Of a stretch of 23,971 bases of DNA, positions 1 to 7,054 are shown piece by piece. The stretch covers positions 1 to 23,971 of the forward strand of contig CAKUOV010000038.1 in the NCBI GenBank assembly GCA_934670115.1, in the 5' to 3' direction. Numbering within the stretch: the stretch's first letter is position 1; each line of letters opens with the position of its first letter. The notes under the pieces were generated by a model. That model had not been told where the DNA came from. It made no database searches and was given only the letters and a program-made list of their open reading frames with translations. The translations under genes were made by a program, and so were the position numbers. Source of the DNA: an uncultured Eggerthellaceae bacterium (GTDB taxonomy: Bacteria > Actinomycetota > Coriobacteriia > Coriobacteriales > Eggerthellaceae).

Positions 1-165
1 AGCCTTCCCGAGCACATACGCTCAGTGACTGCGGGCCACACTCACCCGCTGCTGTTGCTGCCAAAGCGCTTACAGTGGCGGGTACCGTCCAGGTCTTTCA
101 CCTGGTTCCCTTGCCGGCCGCAAGCGCACACGCGCTGTCGCGCCGACCACCGTATGCTGCGATTT
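1..165 (-). promoter_or_regulatory. Cobalamin (B12) riboswitch, 3' part cut by the window edge
   Basis: Read on the minus strand, the sequence shows the ordered conserved blocks of the cobalamin riboswitch: a GGTG-containing arm near 148-151, a GGGAACCAGGTGAAA block (about 102-116), the CCCGCCACTGTAAGCG block (about 68-83), then AGTCACTG (about 24-31) and CGGGAAGGC near 2-10. The distal segment with the B12 box and the regulated gene lie left of position 1. In this RNA family adenosylcobalamin binding usually represses a downstream B12 transport, synthesis or B12-replaceable enzyme gene. The regulated gene cannot be identified here. The match of several blocks in the right order makes the call strong; the exact 5' boundary is approximate. 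Confidence 0.88.
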
Positions 166-379
166 CTCGCAGCCACAATGCGCTGTATGGAGTATGAAAT
201 TGTCAACTCGCTTCTTATTTGTCGCCCGCTGCTGTCCGATTTCGTCCGCTGCGACAATCTGCTGGACAGATGCACGCGTCTGTCCAAAGATTAGCACATT
301 TGCCTCTGCAGCAATGCGCTTTTTAAGCATATCTTTAACATAGGACGATGAATGTAAAAAACGCAGAGAGCTTCGACGA
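166..379. other. Gene-free stretch upstream of the riboswitch, with one small palindrome
   Basis: No credible coding region is seen. A perfect 7-bp inverted repeat GGACAGA (264-270) / TCTGTCC (279-285) with an 8-nt loop lies here and could be a hairpin or an operator. The promoter for the riboswitch transcript should lie in this stretch on the minus strand, but I see no convincing -35/-10 pair. Confidence 0.4.
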
Positions 380-594
380 CATGTTGTCGTTTTTTTCGCC
401 CTAATGCGCAAAATATTCCTGTTCGGGGTACTTCGGGGAACGCCTGCAGACCGACCAGCGCCGTTTGAGACGAAGTGGACCCGCAAAAGCCCAGGTCGCA
501 TATCGCAAACGCTGGAGGAACAAAGGTCAGTGCCCCTTCAACCTACCCCGAACAGGAATATTTTGCGTTTTGCCGCCCGGTTTCCGACAACATG
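380..594 (-). repeat. Fold-back element E1 (family member, minus orientation)
   Basis: The outer arms CATGTTGTCG (380-389) and CGACAACATG (585-594) are perfectly complementary. Next come 17 unpaired bases on each side (390-406 and 568-584), then a perfect 24-bp inverted repeat (407-430 with 544-567). GGGG 435-438 can pair with CCCC 533-536, and an inner imperfect pairing CCAGCG..GTTTG / CAAACGCTGG is possible. On the minus strand the element begins TTGTCGGAAACCGGG, resembling the starts of the elements at 721 and 9628, and it contains a GACCTGGG internal motif shared with the 9628 element. No protein is encoded. It could be a non-autonomous mobile element, an intergenic repeat or a structured RNA; the sequence alone does not decide. 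Confidence 0.62.
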
Positions 595-615
595 GCCTTC
601 GCTTCGTTTCTCGTC

Positions 616-649
616 GCGGAGTCGTGAGGCACGCCCTTGCCGGCGAGCG
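616..649 (+). repeat. Diverged direct repeat, copy 1 (partner at 1164-1197)
   Basis: This 34-bp segment matches 1164-1197 at about 25 of 34 positions, sharing GCGGAG, CGTGAGGC and CCCTTGC blocks. A shorter GTCGTGAGGCG echo occurs near 1020-1030. The copies flank fold-back element E2 at unequal distances. Whether they are remnants of a mobile element or a local duplication cannot be told. Confidence 0.4.
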
Positions 650-720
650 ACGTAGGAAGGTTGCGTATTGATTACAATGCGAAACCCCATCGCTTTTCAT
701 TGTTTCGGCCGCTTTCAGGG

Positions 721-958
721 CATGTTGTTGAAAAACCAGGGTCAAATTCGAAGTTGATGCAGTTTGGAAGTAGGTCGGGCTTTCAACGGTGTTCCAGCAT
801 TTCGATATATTCCAATCGAGTATAGTTGTGAACTGGTATTTTGAAAATTTTTACCTTGTCAGGAAACGTCTTCCGTTGAAAAAATCCCCGATTCGCGCTC
901 TCAACCTACTTCCAACCTATCACAACTTCGAATCTGGGAGCCATTTTGCAACAACATG
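721..958 (+). repeat. Fold-back element E2 (family member, plus orientation)
   Basis: Outer arms CATGTTGTTG (721-730) and CAACAACATG (949-958) pair perfectly. Fifteen unpaired bases follow on each side (731-745, 934-948). Then ATTCGAAGTTG (746-756) pairs with 923-933, TTGGAAGTAGGT (764-775) with 904-915, CGGG (776-779) with CCCG (887-890), and TTTCAACGG (781-789) with CCGTTGAAA (873-881). The whole element can fold into one long interrupted hairpin. Its ends, TTGTTGAAAAACCAGGG and TTTTGCAACAAC, resemble those of the element at 9628, although the stem sequences differ. No coding potential is seen. Confidence 0.66.
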
Positions 959-1217
959 AATGAAATCGGAGACAGTAGTACCCCCAGCGCGCAACCCCCA
1001 AAGAGGGGGTGGCAGTGAGGTCGTGAGGCGACGACAACTTTTGCAGGGGATAGCAACCAGCAAGCAAACAGCCCCAAAGGGGCTTCCGTTGGCAAGGGCT
1101 GAGCCGAACTGCGACGCTTTGGATAAGTTGAGCGAGACACAAGCGCAAAGAAGCATTATCCAAGCGGAGCCGTGAGGCGAACCCTTGCTGACGGATGCCC
1201 TGAATCGCATCGCAAAT
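959..1217. other. Non-coding stretch with several G/C-rich small hairpins
   Basis: No credible gene is seen. Three stem-loops stand out: ACCCCC (994-999) / GGGGGT (1005-1010); AGCCCC (1070-1075) / GGGGCT (1079-1084); and CGCTTTGGATAA (1115-1126) / TTATCCAAGCG (1156-1166, one bulged base). None is followed by a T-run on either strand, so they are not typical intrinsic terminators. The segment lies downstream of the his operon (minus strand) and may form the 3' end of its transcript. Confidence 0.4.
1164..1197 (+). repeat. Diverged direct repeat, copy 2 (partner at 616-649)
   Basis: See the entry at 616. This copy overlaps the 3' arm of the stem-loop ending at 1166 and lies about 20 bp before the palindromic repeat at 1218. 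Confidence 0.4.
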
Positions 1218-1248
1218 TGTTGACAAAAGGTGGGGTAATTTGTCAACA
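1218..1248 (+). repeat. 31-bp palindromic interspersed repeat, copy 1
   Basis: The repeat has perfect 10-bp arms TGTTGACAAA (1218-1227) and TTTGTCAACA (1239-1248) around an asymmetric 11-bp core AGGTGGGGTAA. It sits 22 bp beyond the hisF stop codon. An identical copy in the opposite orientation is at 23405-23435, and a one-mismatch copy lies inside hisH at 3146-3176. This is a REP-like layout. It lacks a U-tract but might still shape the end of the his transcript. Confidence 0.85.
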
Positions 1249-1270
1249 AAACGGCTTGGGAACCGAACTG

Positions 1271-2035
1271 TTAGAGTCGGACAGGAATGCCTTGAGAGCG
1301 CATGTACTCCTTGACCTGACGCACGGTGAACTCACCGAAATGGAACACGCTGGCGGCAAGCACGGCGTCTGCCTCCCCTTCCAGGACCCCTTCGGCAAAA
1401 TGCTCGATCTTGCCCACACCGCCGCTTGCGATAACGGGAATGTTCACGGCGCGCGCAACCGCACGCGTTAGAGCACAGTCGAAGCCATCGCGGCTTCCAT
1501 CGCGATCCATGCTGGTCAGAAGGATTTCTCCCGCACCGCGACGGCACGCTTCAGCCGCCCATTCCACCGCATCAAGGCCGGTATTGTTGCGTCCGCCCGC
1601 CGTATAAACTTCCCACTTGTTGGGGTTTCCCGGTACCGCTTTCGCGTCGATGGCGCACACAATAGCCTGGCTGCCAAACGCCGCCGCCGCTTGCGTGATC
1701 AGCGACGGGTCCTTCACCGCCGCAGAATTCACAGAAACCTTATCGGCACCAGCGGCAATCATGGCGCGGATGTCCGCCACGCTGCGAAAACCGCCGCCCA
1801 CGCAGTACGGCAGACGCAGCTGCGCGCTAGCATGCGACGCAAGCTCAATGGTGGTGGCGCGGTTATCGCTGGTTGCCGTGATGTCCAGGAAGATCACTTC
1901 GTCGGCTTTTTGCTGGTCATAGCGTTGCGCCAGCTCAATGGGGTCGCCCGCATCGCGCAAGTTCACGAAGTTCACGCCTTTGACAACGCGCCCGTCCTTC
2001 ACGTCCATGCAGGGAATCACGCGCTTAGCAAGCAC
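1271..2035 (-). CDS. hisF: Imidazole glycerol phosphate synthase, cyclase subunit HisF
   Basis: HisF is the (beta/alpha)8-barrel cyclase that, with ammonia delivered by HisH, converts PRFAR into imidazole glycerol phosphate and AICAR in the cytoplasm. The N-terminus MLAKRVIPCMDVKDGRVVKG carries the catalytic Asp11, and AIDAK carries the second catalytic Asp130; phosphate-binding loops (YCVGGGFRS, VIASGGVG) are present. I chose the GTG at 2035: it gives the canonical N-terminus and a usual 254-residue length, and GGGAGG lies 5 nt upstream. A longer reading to 2089 would add 18 non-homologous residues. The start overlaps the 3' end of hisA by 11 bp, implying translational coupling. It is the last his gene here. 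Confidence 0.95.
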   Translation of the reverse strand: MLAKRVIPCMDVKDGRVVKGVNFVNLRDAGDPIELAQRYDQQKADEVIFLDITATSDNRATTIELASHASAQLRLPYCVGGGFRSVADIRAMIAAGADKVSVNSAAVKDPSLITQAAAAFGSQAIVCAIDAKAVPGNPNKWEVYTAGGRNNTGLDAVEWAAEACRRGAGEILLTSMDRDGSRDGFDCALTRAVARAVNIPVIASGGVGKIEHFAEGVLEGEADAVLAASVFHFGEFTVRQVKEYMRSQGIPVRL

Positions 2036-2816
2036 AGGAGCCTCCCATTCCGCAGGGGTCTTTCGCCGCTTGCGCAACATTGTAGGCAAGCGTCACTTCA
2101 TGGCATTTCGCAACGCCTTGCGCCAGGTCAAGCGAGCCTTCATAGATGGCGCGCCCCGTGATGATACCCTCAATGGAGCCCGCAACAGATGCCAGATTCT
2201 CGATATCCGCAAGCGAAGCAACACCACCGCTTGCGATAACGGGGTTGCCAAACGCCGCCGCCATATCGGCATACATCTGCGGGTCGATACCCGTCTGCAT
2301 GCCGTCGCGCGCAATATCGGTGTAAATCAAATGCCTATACCCCATCTTCGCCATGCGTGTTGCCAAGTCGGTAGCCGCAACGCCCGAGCCTTCAATCCAG
2401 CCCGCCACAGCTACTTCGCCATTTTTTGCATCAATACCGGCTGCCAACGCATTGCCGTATTTCTCGATGGCCGCCTGCGCAAAATCGGGATCGCGCACCA
2501 ACGCAGTACCCAGCACCATGCGCGTAACACCCGCCTGATACAGACGCTCGCACGCCTCCAAGCTGCGCAAGCCGCCGCCAACCTCTACCTTAAGCAGGGT
2601 CTTCGCCAGAATTTTCTCAATGATGGCAGCGTTTTCGGGAATGCCGCTTTTCGCGCCATTCAAGTCCACCACATGAAGCCACGTGGCGCCCAGCTGCTCG
2701 AACTGCTGCGCTTGCGCAACAGGATCGGCGTTATACGTGGTCACAGCATTGTAATCGCCCTTGGAAAGGCGAACGGCGTGGCCATCCAGAATGTCAACAG
2801 CGGGAAGAAGATACAT
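2025..2816 (-). CDS. hisA: ProFAR isomerase HisA
   Basis: HisA converts ProFAR to PRFAR, the Amadori step before the HisH/HisF reaction. The protein begins MYLLPAVDILDGHAVRL with catalytic Asp8; the second catalytic Asp129 lies in AAGIDAK, and phosphate-binding glycine loops are at VEVGGGLRS and VIASGGVAS. The length of 263 residues is some 20 more than typical; the excess is a C-terminal tail ending in GGSCAC. The ATG directly follows the hisH stop codon with AGGAGG six bases upstream, inside the end of hisH. In many actinobacteria this protein is the bifunctional HisA/TrpF enzyme PriA; I cannot tell from the sequence whether that applies here. Confidence 0.94.
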   Translation of the reverse strand: MYLLPAVDILDGHAVRLSKGDYNAVTTYNADPVAQAQQFEQLGATWLHVVDLNGAKSGIPENAAIIEKILAKTLLKVEVGGGLRSLEACERLYQAGVTRMVLGTALVRDPDFAQAAIEKYGNALAAGIDAKNGEVAVAGWIEGSGVAATDLATRMAKMGYRHLIYTDIARDGMQTGIDPQMYADMAAAFGNPVIASGGVASLADIENLASVAGSIEGIITGRAIYEGSLDLAQGVAKCHEVTLAYNVAQAAKDPCGMGGSCAC

Positions 2817-3749
2817 TTAAGCCTCCTGGGCAATCGTCACGAAATTCCTGAGCAGCGCCAAGCCCGCATCGGAGCTTTTCTCGGGGTGAAACTGCACGCC
2901 GAATGCGCGTTGACCCAGCTGCACCGCGCACGGGAACGTAACGCTATGCGTAGTAGTTGCGATGGTCGCAGCGCTATCGGGCGAAACGTAGCTATGCGTG
3001 AAGTAGAAGTACTCGCCTTCGGGGATGCCGTCGAACAGGGCGTTTTTCGCGAGGGATGCGGCAGACACGGACGCAGCGGCGGCGGTGCCTGCGGAAGGGG
3101 TCGGCTGCTGCTCGCTTGCAGCAGGGTTTGTCGCAGGAGGCAAATTGTTGACAAAAGGTGGGGTAATTTGACAACAAGTTGCGGGAGCGGCAGCAGGTGT
3201 TGCGGTGAAGAACACTTCGTTCCAGCCAACGTGCGGGATTTTATAAGTGTTCCCCTGCGCGTCTTCGCGCGGAAGCGCCGCCACCAACCCGGGAAGAAGC
3301 CCCAGGCCCTGCGCGTATTCAGCGCTTGCAGCAACGGGCGCGCCAGCCGCAGACGCACTGGCTGCAGAAGCAGCGTCCACGACACCAGCGGCGGCAGCGG
3401 GAGCCGCAGCGGCGTCACCAGCGTCACCAGCGTCACCAGCGCCACCAGCGCCAGCGGCACGTTCCGCTGGCGAGCCTTCCACACCGTGCTCGAACATAAG
3501 ATGCATGCCCAGGCAAATACCCAAAAAGGGAACGCCCGCAAGCACGCGGTCGCGGATCACGTCCATCTGCCCCAGCTCACGCATGGTGGCGGCAGCATCG
3601 GCAAACGCGCCCACGCCGGGCAACACAATGGCATCGGCGGCAGCGATTTCGGCAGGATCGCTTGTCACAACCGCCTGGCCGCCCACGGCCGCAAGACCAC
3701 GCTGCACGCTCAGCAAGTTGCCTTTCTGATAATCAACAACCGCAATCAT
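2817..3749 (-). CDS. hisH: Imidazole glycerol phosphate synthase, glutaminase subunit HisH, with two large insertions
   Basis: HisH is a class I glutamine amidotransferase feeding ammonia to HisF. The catalytic triad is visible: Cys79 in GICLGM, and His288 and Glu290 in FHPEKS. HisH is usually about 200 residues; this one has 310. The excess is two low-complexity segments: residues about 94-144 (Ala/Gly/Asp-rich, from 9-bp tandem repeats) and about 182-234 (Ala/Pro/Gln-rich). The second contains residues from a translated copy of the 31-bp palindromic repeat (CCQITPPFVNNL). Both lie between conserved blocks (LMFEHG / GLGLLPG and GWNEVFF / LFDGIPEG), probably in surface loops, so the enzyme may remain active. 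Its ATG overlaps the hisB stop as TAATG. Confidence 0.93.
   Translation of the reverse strand: MIAVVDYQKGNLLSVQRGLAAVGGQAVVTSDPAEIAAADAIVLPGVGAFADAAATMRELGQMDVIRDRVLAGVPFLGICLGMHLMFEHGVEGSPAERAAGAGGAGDAGDAGDAAAAPAAAAGVVDAASAASASAAGAPVAASAEYAQGLGLLPGLVAALPREDAQGNTYKIPHVGWNEVFFTATPAAAPATCCQITPPFVNNLPPATNPAASEQQPTPSAGTAAAASVSAASLAKNALFDGIPEGEYFYFTHSYVSPDSAATIATTTHSVTFPCAVQLGQRAFGVQFHPEKSSDAGLALLRNFVTIAQEA
3146..3176 (+). repeat. 31-bp palindromic interspersed repeat, copy 2, inside hisH
   Basis: This copy is identical to the one at 1218 except for one change in the right arm (TTTGACAACA, 3167-3176). It is in frame with and translated as part of HisH (minus strand). The preceding GCAAAT is also shared with copy 1. 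The surrounding coding sequence is low-complexity, suggesting insertion into a tolerant loop. Confidence 0.85.
3414..3449 (+). repeat. 9-bp tandem repeat in hisH
   Basis: GTCACCAGC occurs three times in direct succession (3414-3440), followed by a one-mismatch GCCACCAGC (3441-3449). Because the unit is three codons long, copy-number changes keep the hisH frame. It encodes the GDAGDAGDA part of the first HisH insertion. Confidence 0.85.
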
Positions 3750-4336
3750 TACAGCGCGCCTTTCGTGGACGGCAGCTGGTCGGCAATACGCGCATCAACG
3801 GCAACCGCAGCACTTAACGCCCTGGTCACAGCCTTGAAGCTTGCCTCAAGAATATGATGCGAGTTTCCACCCGCCAGCTGACGCACATGCAGCGTGATAC
3901 CCGCATTCGCGGCAAGCGCAATGAAGAATTCCGCACCTAGTTCTGTGTCGAAATCCCCTACCTTCTGAGCAGGGATGTCCAAATCAACGTATGCCGCACC
4001 GCGTCCGGAAACGTCAACAGCCGCCAATACGAGCGTTTCGTCCATAGGCAGCGCAAGAGATGCGTACCGCGTGATACCGCGCTTATCACCAAGCGCCTGT
4101 GCTATGGCCTGCCCCAGCACAATACCGCAATCCTCCACCGTGTGATGGGCATCGACTTCGATATCGCCTTTGCAACGCACAGTCAAATCGAACAAACCAT
4201 GGCGCCCAAACGCATCAAGCATATGGTCGAAGAAGGCAACGCCTGTCTGGATGTCGGTTTGGCCCATGCCGTCCAGATTGATTTCAACCTGGATATCGGT
4301 CTCCTTCGTCGTGCGTGAAATCTGTGCTGTACGCAT
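3749..4336 (-). CDS. hisB: Imidazoleglycerol-phosphate dehydratase HisB
   Basis: HisB removes water from imidazole glycerol phosphate to give imidazole acetol phosphate. The 195-residue protein has the usual monofunctional length and both manganese-binding signatures: DAHHTVEDCG at 62-71 and NSHHILEASFKA at 158-169, plus FFDHMLDAFGRHG at 35-47. No histidinol-phosphatase domain is attached. The ATG at 4336 has AAGGAG seven bases upstream. It is separated from hisC by 139 bp and overlaps hisH by one base (TAATG). Confidence 0.96.
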   Translation of the reverse strand: MRTAQISRTTKETDIQVEINLDGMGQTDIQTGVAFFDHMLDAFGRHGLFDLTVRCKGDIEVDAHHTVEDCGIVLGQAIAQALGDKRGITRYASLALPMDETLVLAAVDVSGRGAAYVDLDIPAQKVGDFDTELGAEFFIALAANAGITLHVRQLAGGNSHHILEASFKAVTRALSAAVAVDARIADQLPSTKGAL

Positions 4337-4420
4337 GTTTTCTCCTTATAGTTTCGCGCAACCAAACATCGGCCACGCGTCATTACCGCATGTCAACGCC
4401 ATATATCGGCATCCAACCGC

Positions 4421-4437
4421 ACGTGCGTATCGCACGT
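4421..4437. other. Hairpin in the hisC-hisB gap
   Basis: ACGTGCG (4421-4427) and CGCACGT (4431-4437) are perfectly complementary with a TAT loop. The 139-bp gap is the second longest inside the operon. Without a U-run on the minus strand it is not a clear terminator; it could mark an mRNA processing or stability site. Confidence 0.4.
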
Positions 4438-4475
4438 TTGCAAGTCTGAGTGCACCACCCTGCACCATTATCGCG

Positions 4476-5546
4476 CTATCGCGCCCGCAGCGCATTCTCA
4501 AGCGCGTCCAAAAACTTCAGATTCTCCTCGGACGTGCCCGCTGTCACGCGCAAGCAGCCCTCGATTCCCGGGCATCGCGAGAAATCACGTACTAAAACAC
4601 CCTGGTCATAGAGCATTTGCCATACTAAATCCGCGCGACCCACTTTGAACAGCACAAAATTTGCATCCGTCGGATACACCGCCTGCACCTGGGGCATCTT
4701 CCCCAGCGCCGCAGCCAAATCCTGAGCCGCCTGCGCCAGCTCACGCGCATTCTCCAAGAATTCGTCGCGATGCGCATAGACCACCTTCGCGATTGCCTGG
4801 GACACCGCATCCACCGAATACGGCTGACGGAACTTGATGAACTCGCGAATGACCGCTTCCGAGCCTAAAAGATAGCCCAAACGCACGCCCGCCAACGAAT
4901 ACGCTTTGGAAAACGTGTGCAGAATGAGAAGGTTCTCGTGCTCTTTCAGCAGGTCAAGACACGTTTCTCCGGCGAATTCGCCGTATGCTTCGTCAAGAAG
5001 CACCAACGTATCCGTGGTATTAAGCAGCCGCTCCACGAAATCATGGGAAGCAACCGCGCCCGTGGGGTTGTTCGGGCTGGTCACCACAATGTACGAGATA
5101 TCGTCTTCCGCGGCGCGCGCCAGCACCGCTTCTTCGTCAATGGAAAGGTCGGCCTTGCGCGGAATGTCAACGACTTCCGTGTTATTCAAGCGCGCATTGA
5201 GCGCATACACGGAAAACGTGGGCGTGATGTTGATCATCTTGCGGCCCGCACACCCATATGCCAGCGCAACGTCGAACAGCAGCTCATCGCCGCCGTTGCC
5301 CAAAAGCACCTGGTCACGCGTGAGTCCATTCGCTTGCGCAATCATGTCGCGCAGCTCGTTTGCCAACGGGTCGGGGTACCGATTGAACGGCACCGCAGCA
5401 ACCGCCTGGGCAATTTCCGCACGTAGTTCGGGCGAAATGTCGTACGGGCTTTCGTTTGCGGAAAGCAGCGCATCGGCCAGCAGGTATTTCGGGTCATAAG
5501 GTTCCAAGCCGTCAAGCTGAGGGACCGTTTTCACTACACTTTTCAT
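4476..5546 (-). CDS. hisC: Histidinol-phosphate aminotransferase HisC
   Basis: This PLP-dependent fold-type I aminotransferase converts imidazole acetol phosphate to histidinol phosphate using glutamate. Family hallmarks are visible: SPNNPTG at 157-163, DEAYGEF at 185-191, and the PLP lysine Lys214 in TFSKAYSLAGVRLGY. Length 356 is typical. The ATG at 5546 is preceded by AAGGAAG. The gene lies 53 bp after hisD. Related aromatic aminotransferases look similar, but the position inside the his operon supports HisC. Confidence 0.95.
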   Translation of the reverse strand: MKSVVKTVPQLDGLEPYDPKYLLADALLSANESPYDISPELRAEIAQAVAAVPFNRYPDPLANELRDMIAQANGLTRDQVLLGNGGDELLFDVALAYGCAGRKMINITPTFSVYALNARLNNTEVVDIPRKADLSIDEEAVLARAAEDDISYIVVTSPNNPTGAVASHDFVERLLNTTDTLVLLDEAYGEFAGETCLDLLKEHENLLILHTFSKAYSLAGVRLGYLLGSEAVIREFIKFRQPYSVDAVSQAIAKVVYAHRDEFLENARELAQAAQDLAAALGKMPQVQAVYPTDANFVLFKVGRADLVWQMLYDQGVLVRDFSRCPGIEGCLRVTAGTSEENLKFLDALENALRAR

Positions 5547-5599
5547 GCAACTTCCTTAAACGCTTACACCTGCATTTTGCTCAAGCAGCGCGCCTTCTC

Positions 5600-6901
5600 T
5601 TACGCCTGAGCCTTGCCATCGATGATTTCTTTGCGCAGCTCAACGCTGTGAGCATGCGCCCACAAGCCCTCGTGATGCGCAATGGTGATAACAGCGTCGG
5701 CATCGCTTGCCAGCGCTTCCGCAGAATAGCAGATGACGCTCGACTTCTTCACGAAATCGTCCACGGAAAGCGGGCTGGAGAAGCGCGCCGTGCCGCCCGT
5801 GGGAAGCGTGTGATTCGGACCGGCAACGTAATCGCCCACGGCTTCCGCCGTCCATTCGCCCACGAAAATCGCGCCGGCGTTGCGCACCGCACCCAGCTTG
5901 TTCATGGCGCCTTCAAAGTGCAGCTCCAAATGCTCGGGAGCAATAACGTTGACGGCCTCGAGTGCAGTTGCCATGTTGGGGCACACCACTACCGTGCCGT
6001 GATCGTTCAGCGACGCCGTGGTGATTTCTGCGCGCGTGCTTTCCTGCATGCGCTTGTCAATCCAGCGTTCCACCCGGTCAACGTACGATTCGCTCGTGGT
6101 CACCAGGTAGCACGTTGCCAGCGGATCGTGCTCGGCCTGCGCCATAAGGTCAATGGCCACCAGCATGGGGTCGGCCGATTCGTCGGCCACAACGCATACC
6201 TCGGACGGACCGGCAATCATATCGATGCCGCAATCGCCCGACACAATCTTCTTCGCAGCGGCAACAAACGCGTTGCCCGGACCCGTCACCTTGCACACGG
6301 GCTCGATAGTCTGCGTACCATACGCCAGCGCACCGATAGCTTGGGAGCCGCCCACCGTATAAATCTCGGAGATGCCGCACAACTGCGCTGCCTTCAAAAT
6401 GGCGGGGTCAAGCGAGCCATCCTTCGTGGGAGGCGTGCAGCATACAATGCGTTTCACGCCGGCAACCGACGCCGGCAGCGCGTTCATCAGCAACGATGAC
6501 GGATACAGCGCTCGACCGCCCGGAACGTAAATGCCCACGGAATCGAGCGGCGTGTACTTCGTGCCCACGAACGCGCCGTTTTCACGCTCTTCGAACCAGC
6601 TCTGCTTCACCTGGCGCTCATGGAACTCGCGAATCTGGGACGCGGCGTGCTCCAGGCACTCCGCCACGTGGGGGTCGCATTTCGCCACGGCCTCGTCAAT
6701 AGCAGCCTGGCTCACGCGGAAGTCTTCGATTTCAACGCCGTCGAACTTCGCGGTGTACTCGCACAACGCTTCATCGCCGCGCGTGCGCACGTCTTCGATG
6801 ATAGCCGTGGCCGATGCCATGGCCTGCGCGTTAAACGCGCCTTTGCGGGAAAGATCCGATTCCTTCAGCTTCTCGCCTTCTTGCAGAATGATTCTGCGCA
6901 T
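5600..6901 (-). CDS. hisD: Histidinol dehydrogenase HisD
   Basis: HisD oxidises histidinol to histidine in two NAD-dependent steps and binds zinc. The signature IDMIAGPSEV (226-235), AQAEHDP (zinc ligand region, about 254-260) and APEHLEL with the catalytic Glu-His pair (323-324) are present. I chose the ATG at 6901: it gives MRRIILQEGEK, a normal 433-residue length and a strong GAGGAGG about 8 nt upstream. An upstream ATG at 6985 in the same frame would add 28 residues that run through the ribosome binding site and an inverted repeat (CCGCTG 6924-6929 / CAGCGG 6932-6937). The gap to hisZG is 153 bp and otherwise shows nothing recognisable. Confidence 0.96.
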   Translation of the reverse strand: MRRIILQEGEKLKESDLSRKGAFNAQAMASATAIIEDVRTRGDEALCEYTAKFDGVEIEDFRVSQAAIDEAVAKCDPHVAECLEHAASQIREFHERQVKQSWFEERENGAFVGTKYTPLDSVGIYVPGGRALYPSSLLMNALPASVAGVKRIVCCTPPTKDGSLDPAILKAAQLCGISEIYTVGGSQAIGALAYGTQTIEPVCKVTGPGNAFVAAAKKIVSGDCGIDMIAGPSEVCVVADESADPMLVAIDLMAQAEHDPLATCYLVTTSESYVDRVERWIDKRMQESTRAEITTASLNDHGTVVVCPNMATALEAVNVIAPEHLELHFEGAMNKLGAVRNAGAIFVGEWTAEAVGDYVAGPNHTLPTGGTARFSSPLSVDDFVKKSSVICYSAEALASDADAVITIAHHEGLWAHAHSVELRKEIIDGKAQA

Positions 6902-7054
6902 GATAGTTCCTCCTCTATCGTATCCGCTGTTCAGCGGCCTATTACCTGCTTCGTATTGCCAATGCGGGGCTTCTCGCAACCCCAACGCGCAACTTCTATG
7001 CGCTCCTTCGCACGCACGGCTTCAATCAGCCATACGCGCACCAACACGCAAGCA

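Noticed and set aside
376..396. Hairpin ACGACA/TGTCGT followed by seven T residues, like a plus-strand intrinsic terminator
   Set aside because: No plus-strand gene ends before it and the stem is only 6 bp. Its bases are better explained as the outer arm and unpaired stretch of fold-back element E1.
960..1249. Several overlapping 70-109 codon frames in the gap after hisF
   Set aside because: They overlap on both strands, cross hairpins and the palindromic repeat, and lack ribosome sites.
1938..3857. 639-codon open frame on plus, antisense to hisA and hisH
   Set aside because: It mirrors well-conserved his genes on the other strand, shows no family resemblance, and is the usual shadow frame of high-GC DNA.
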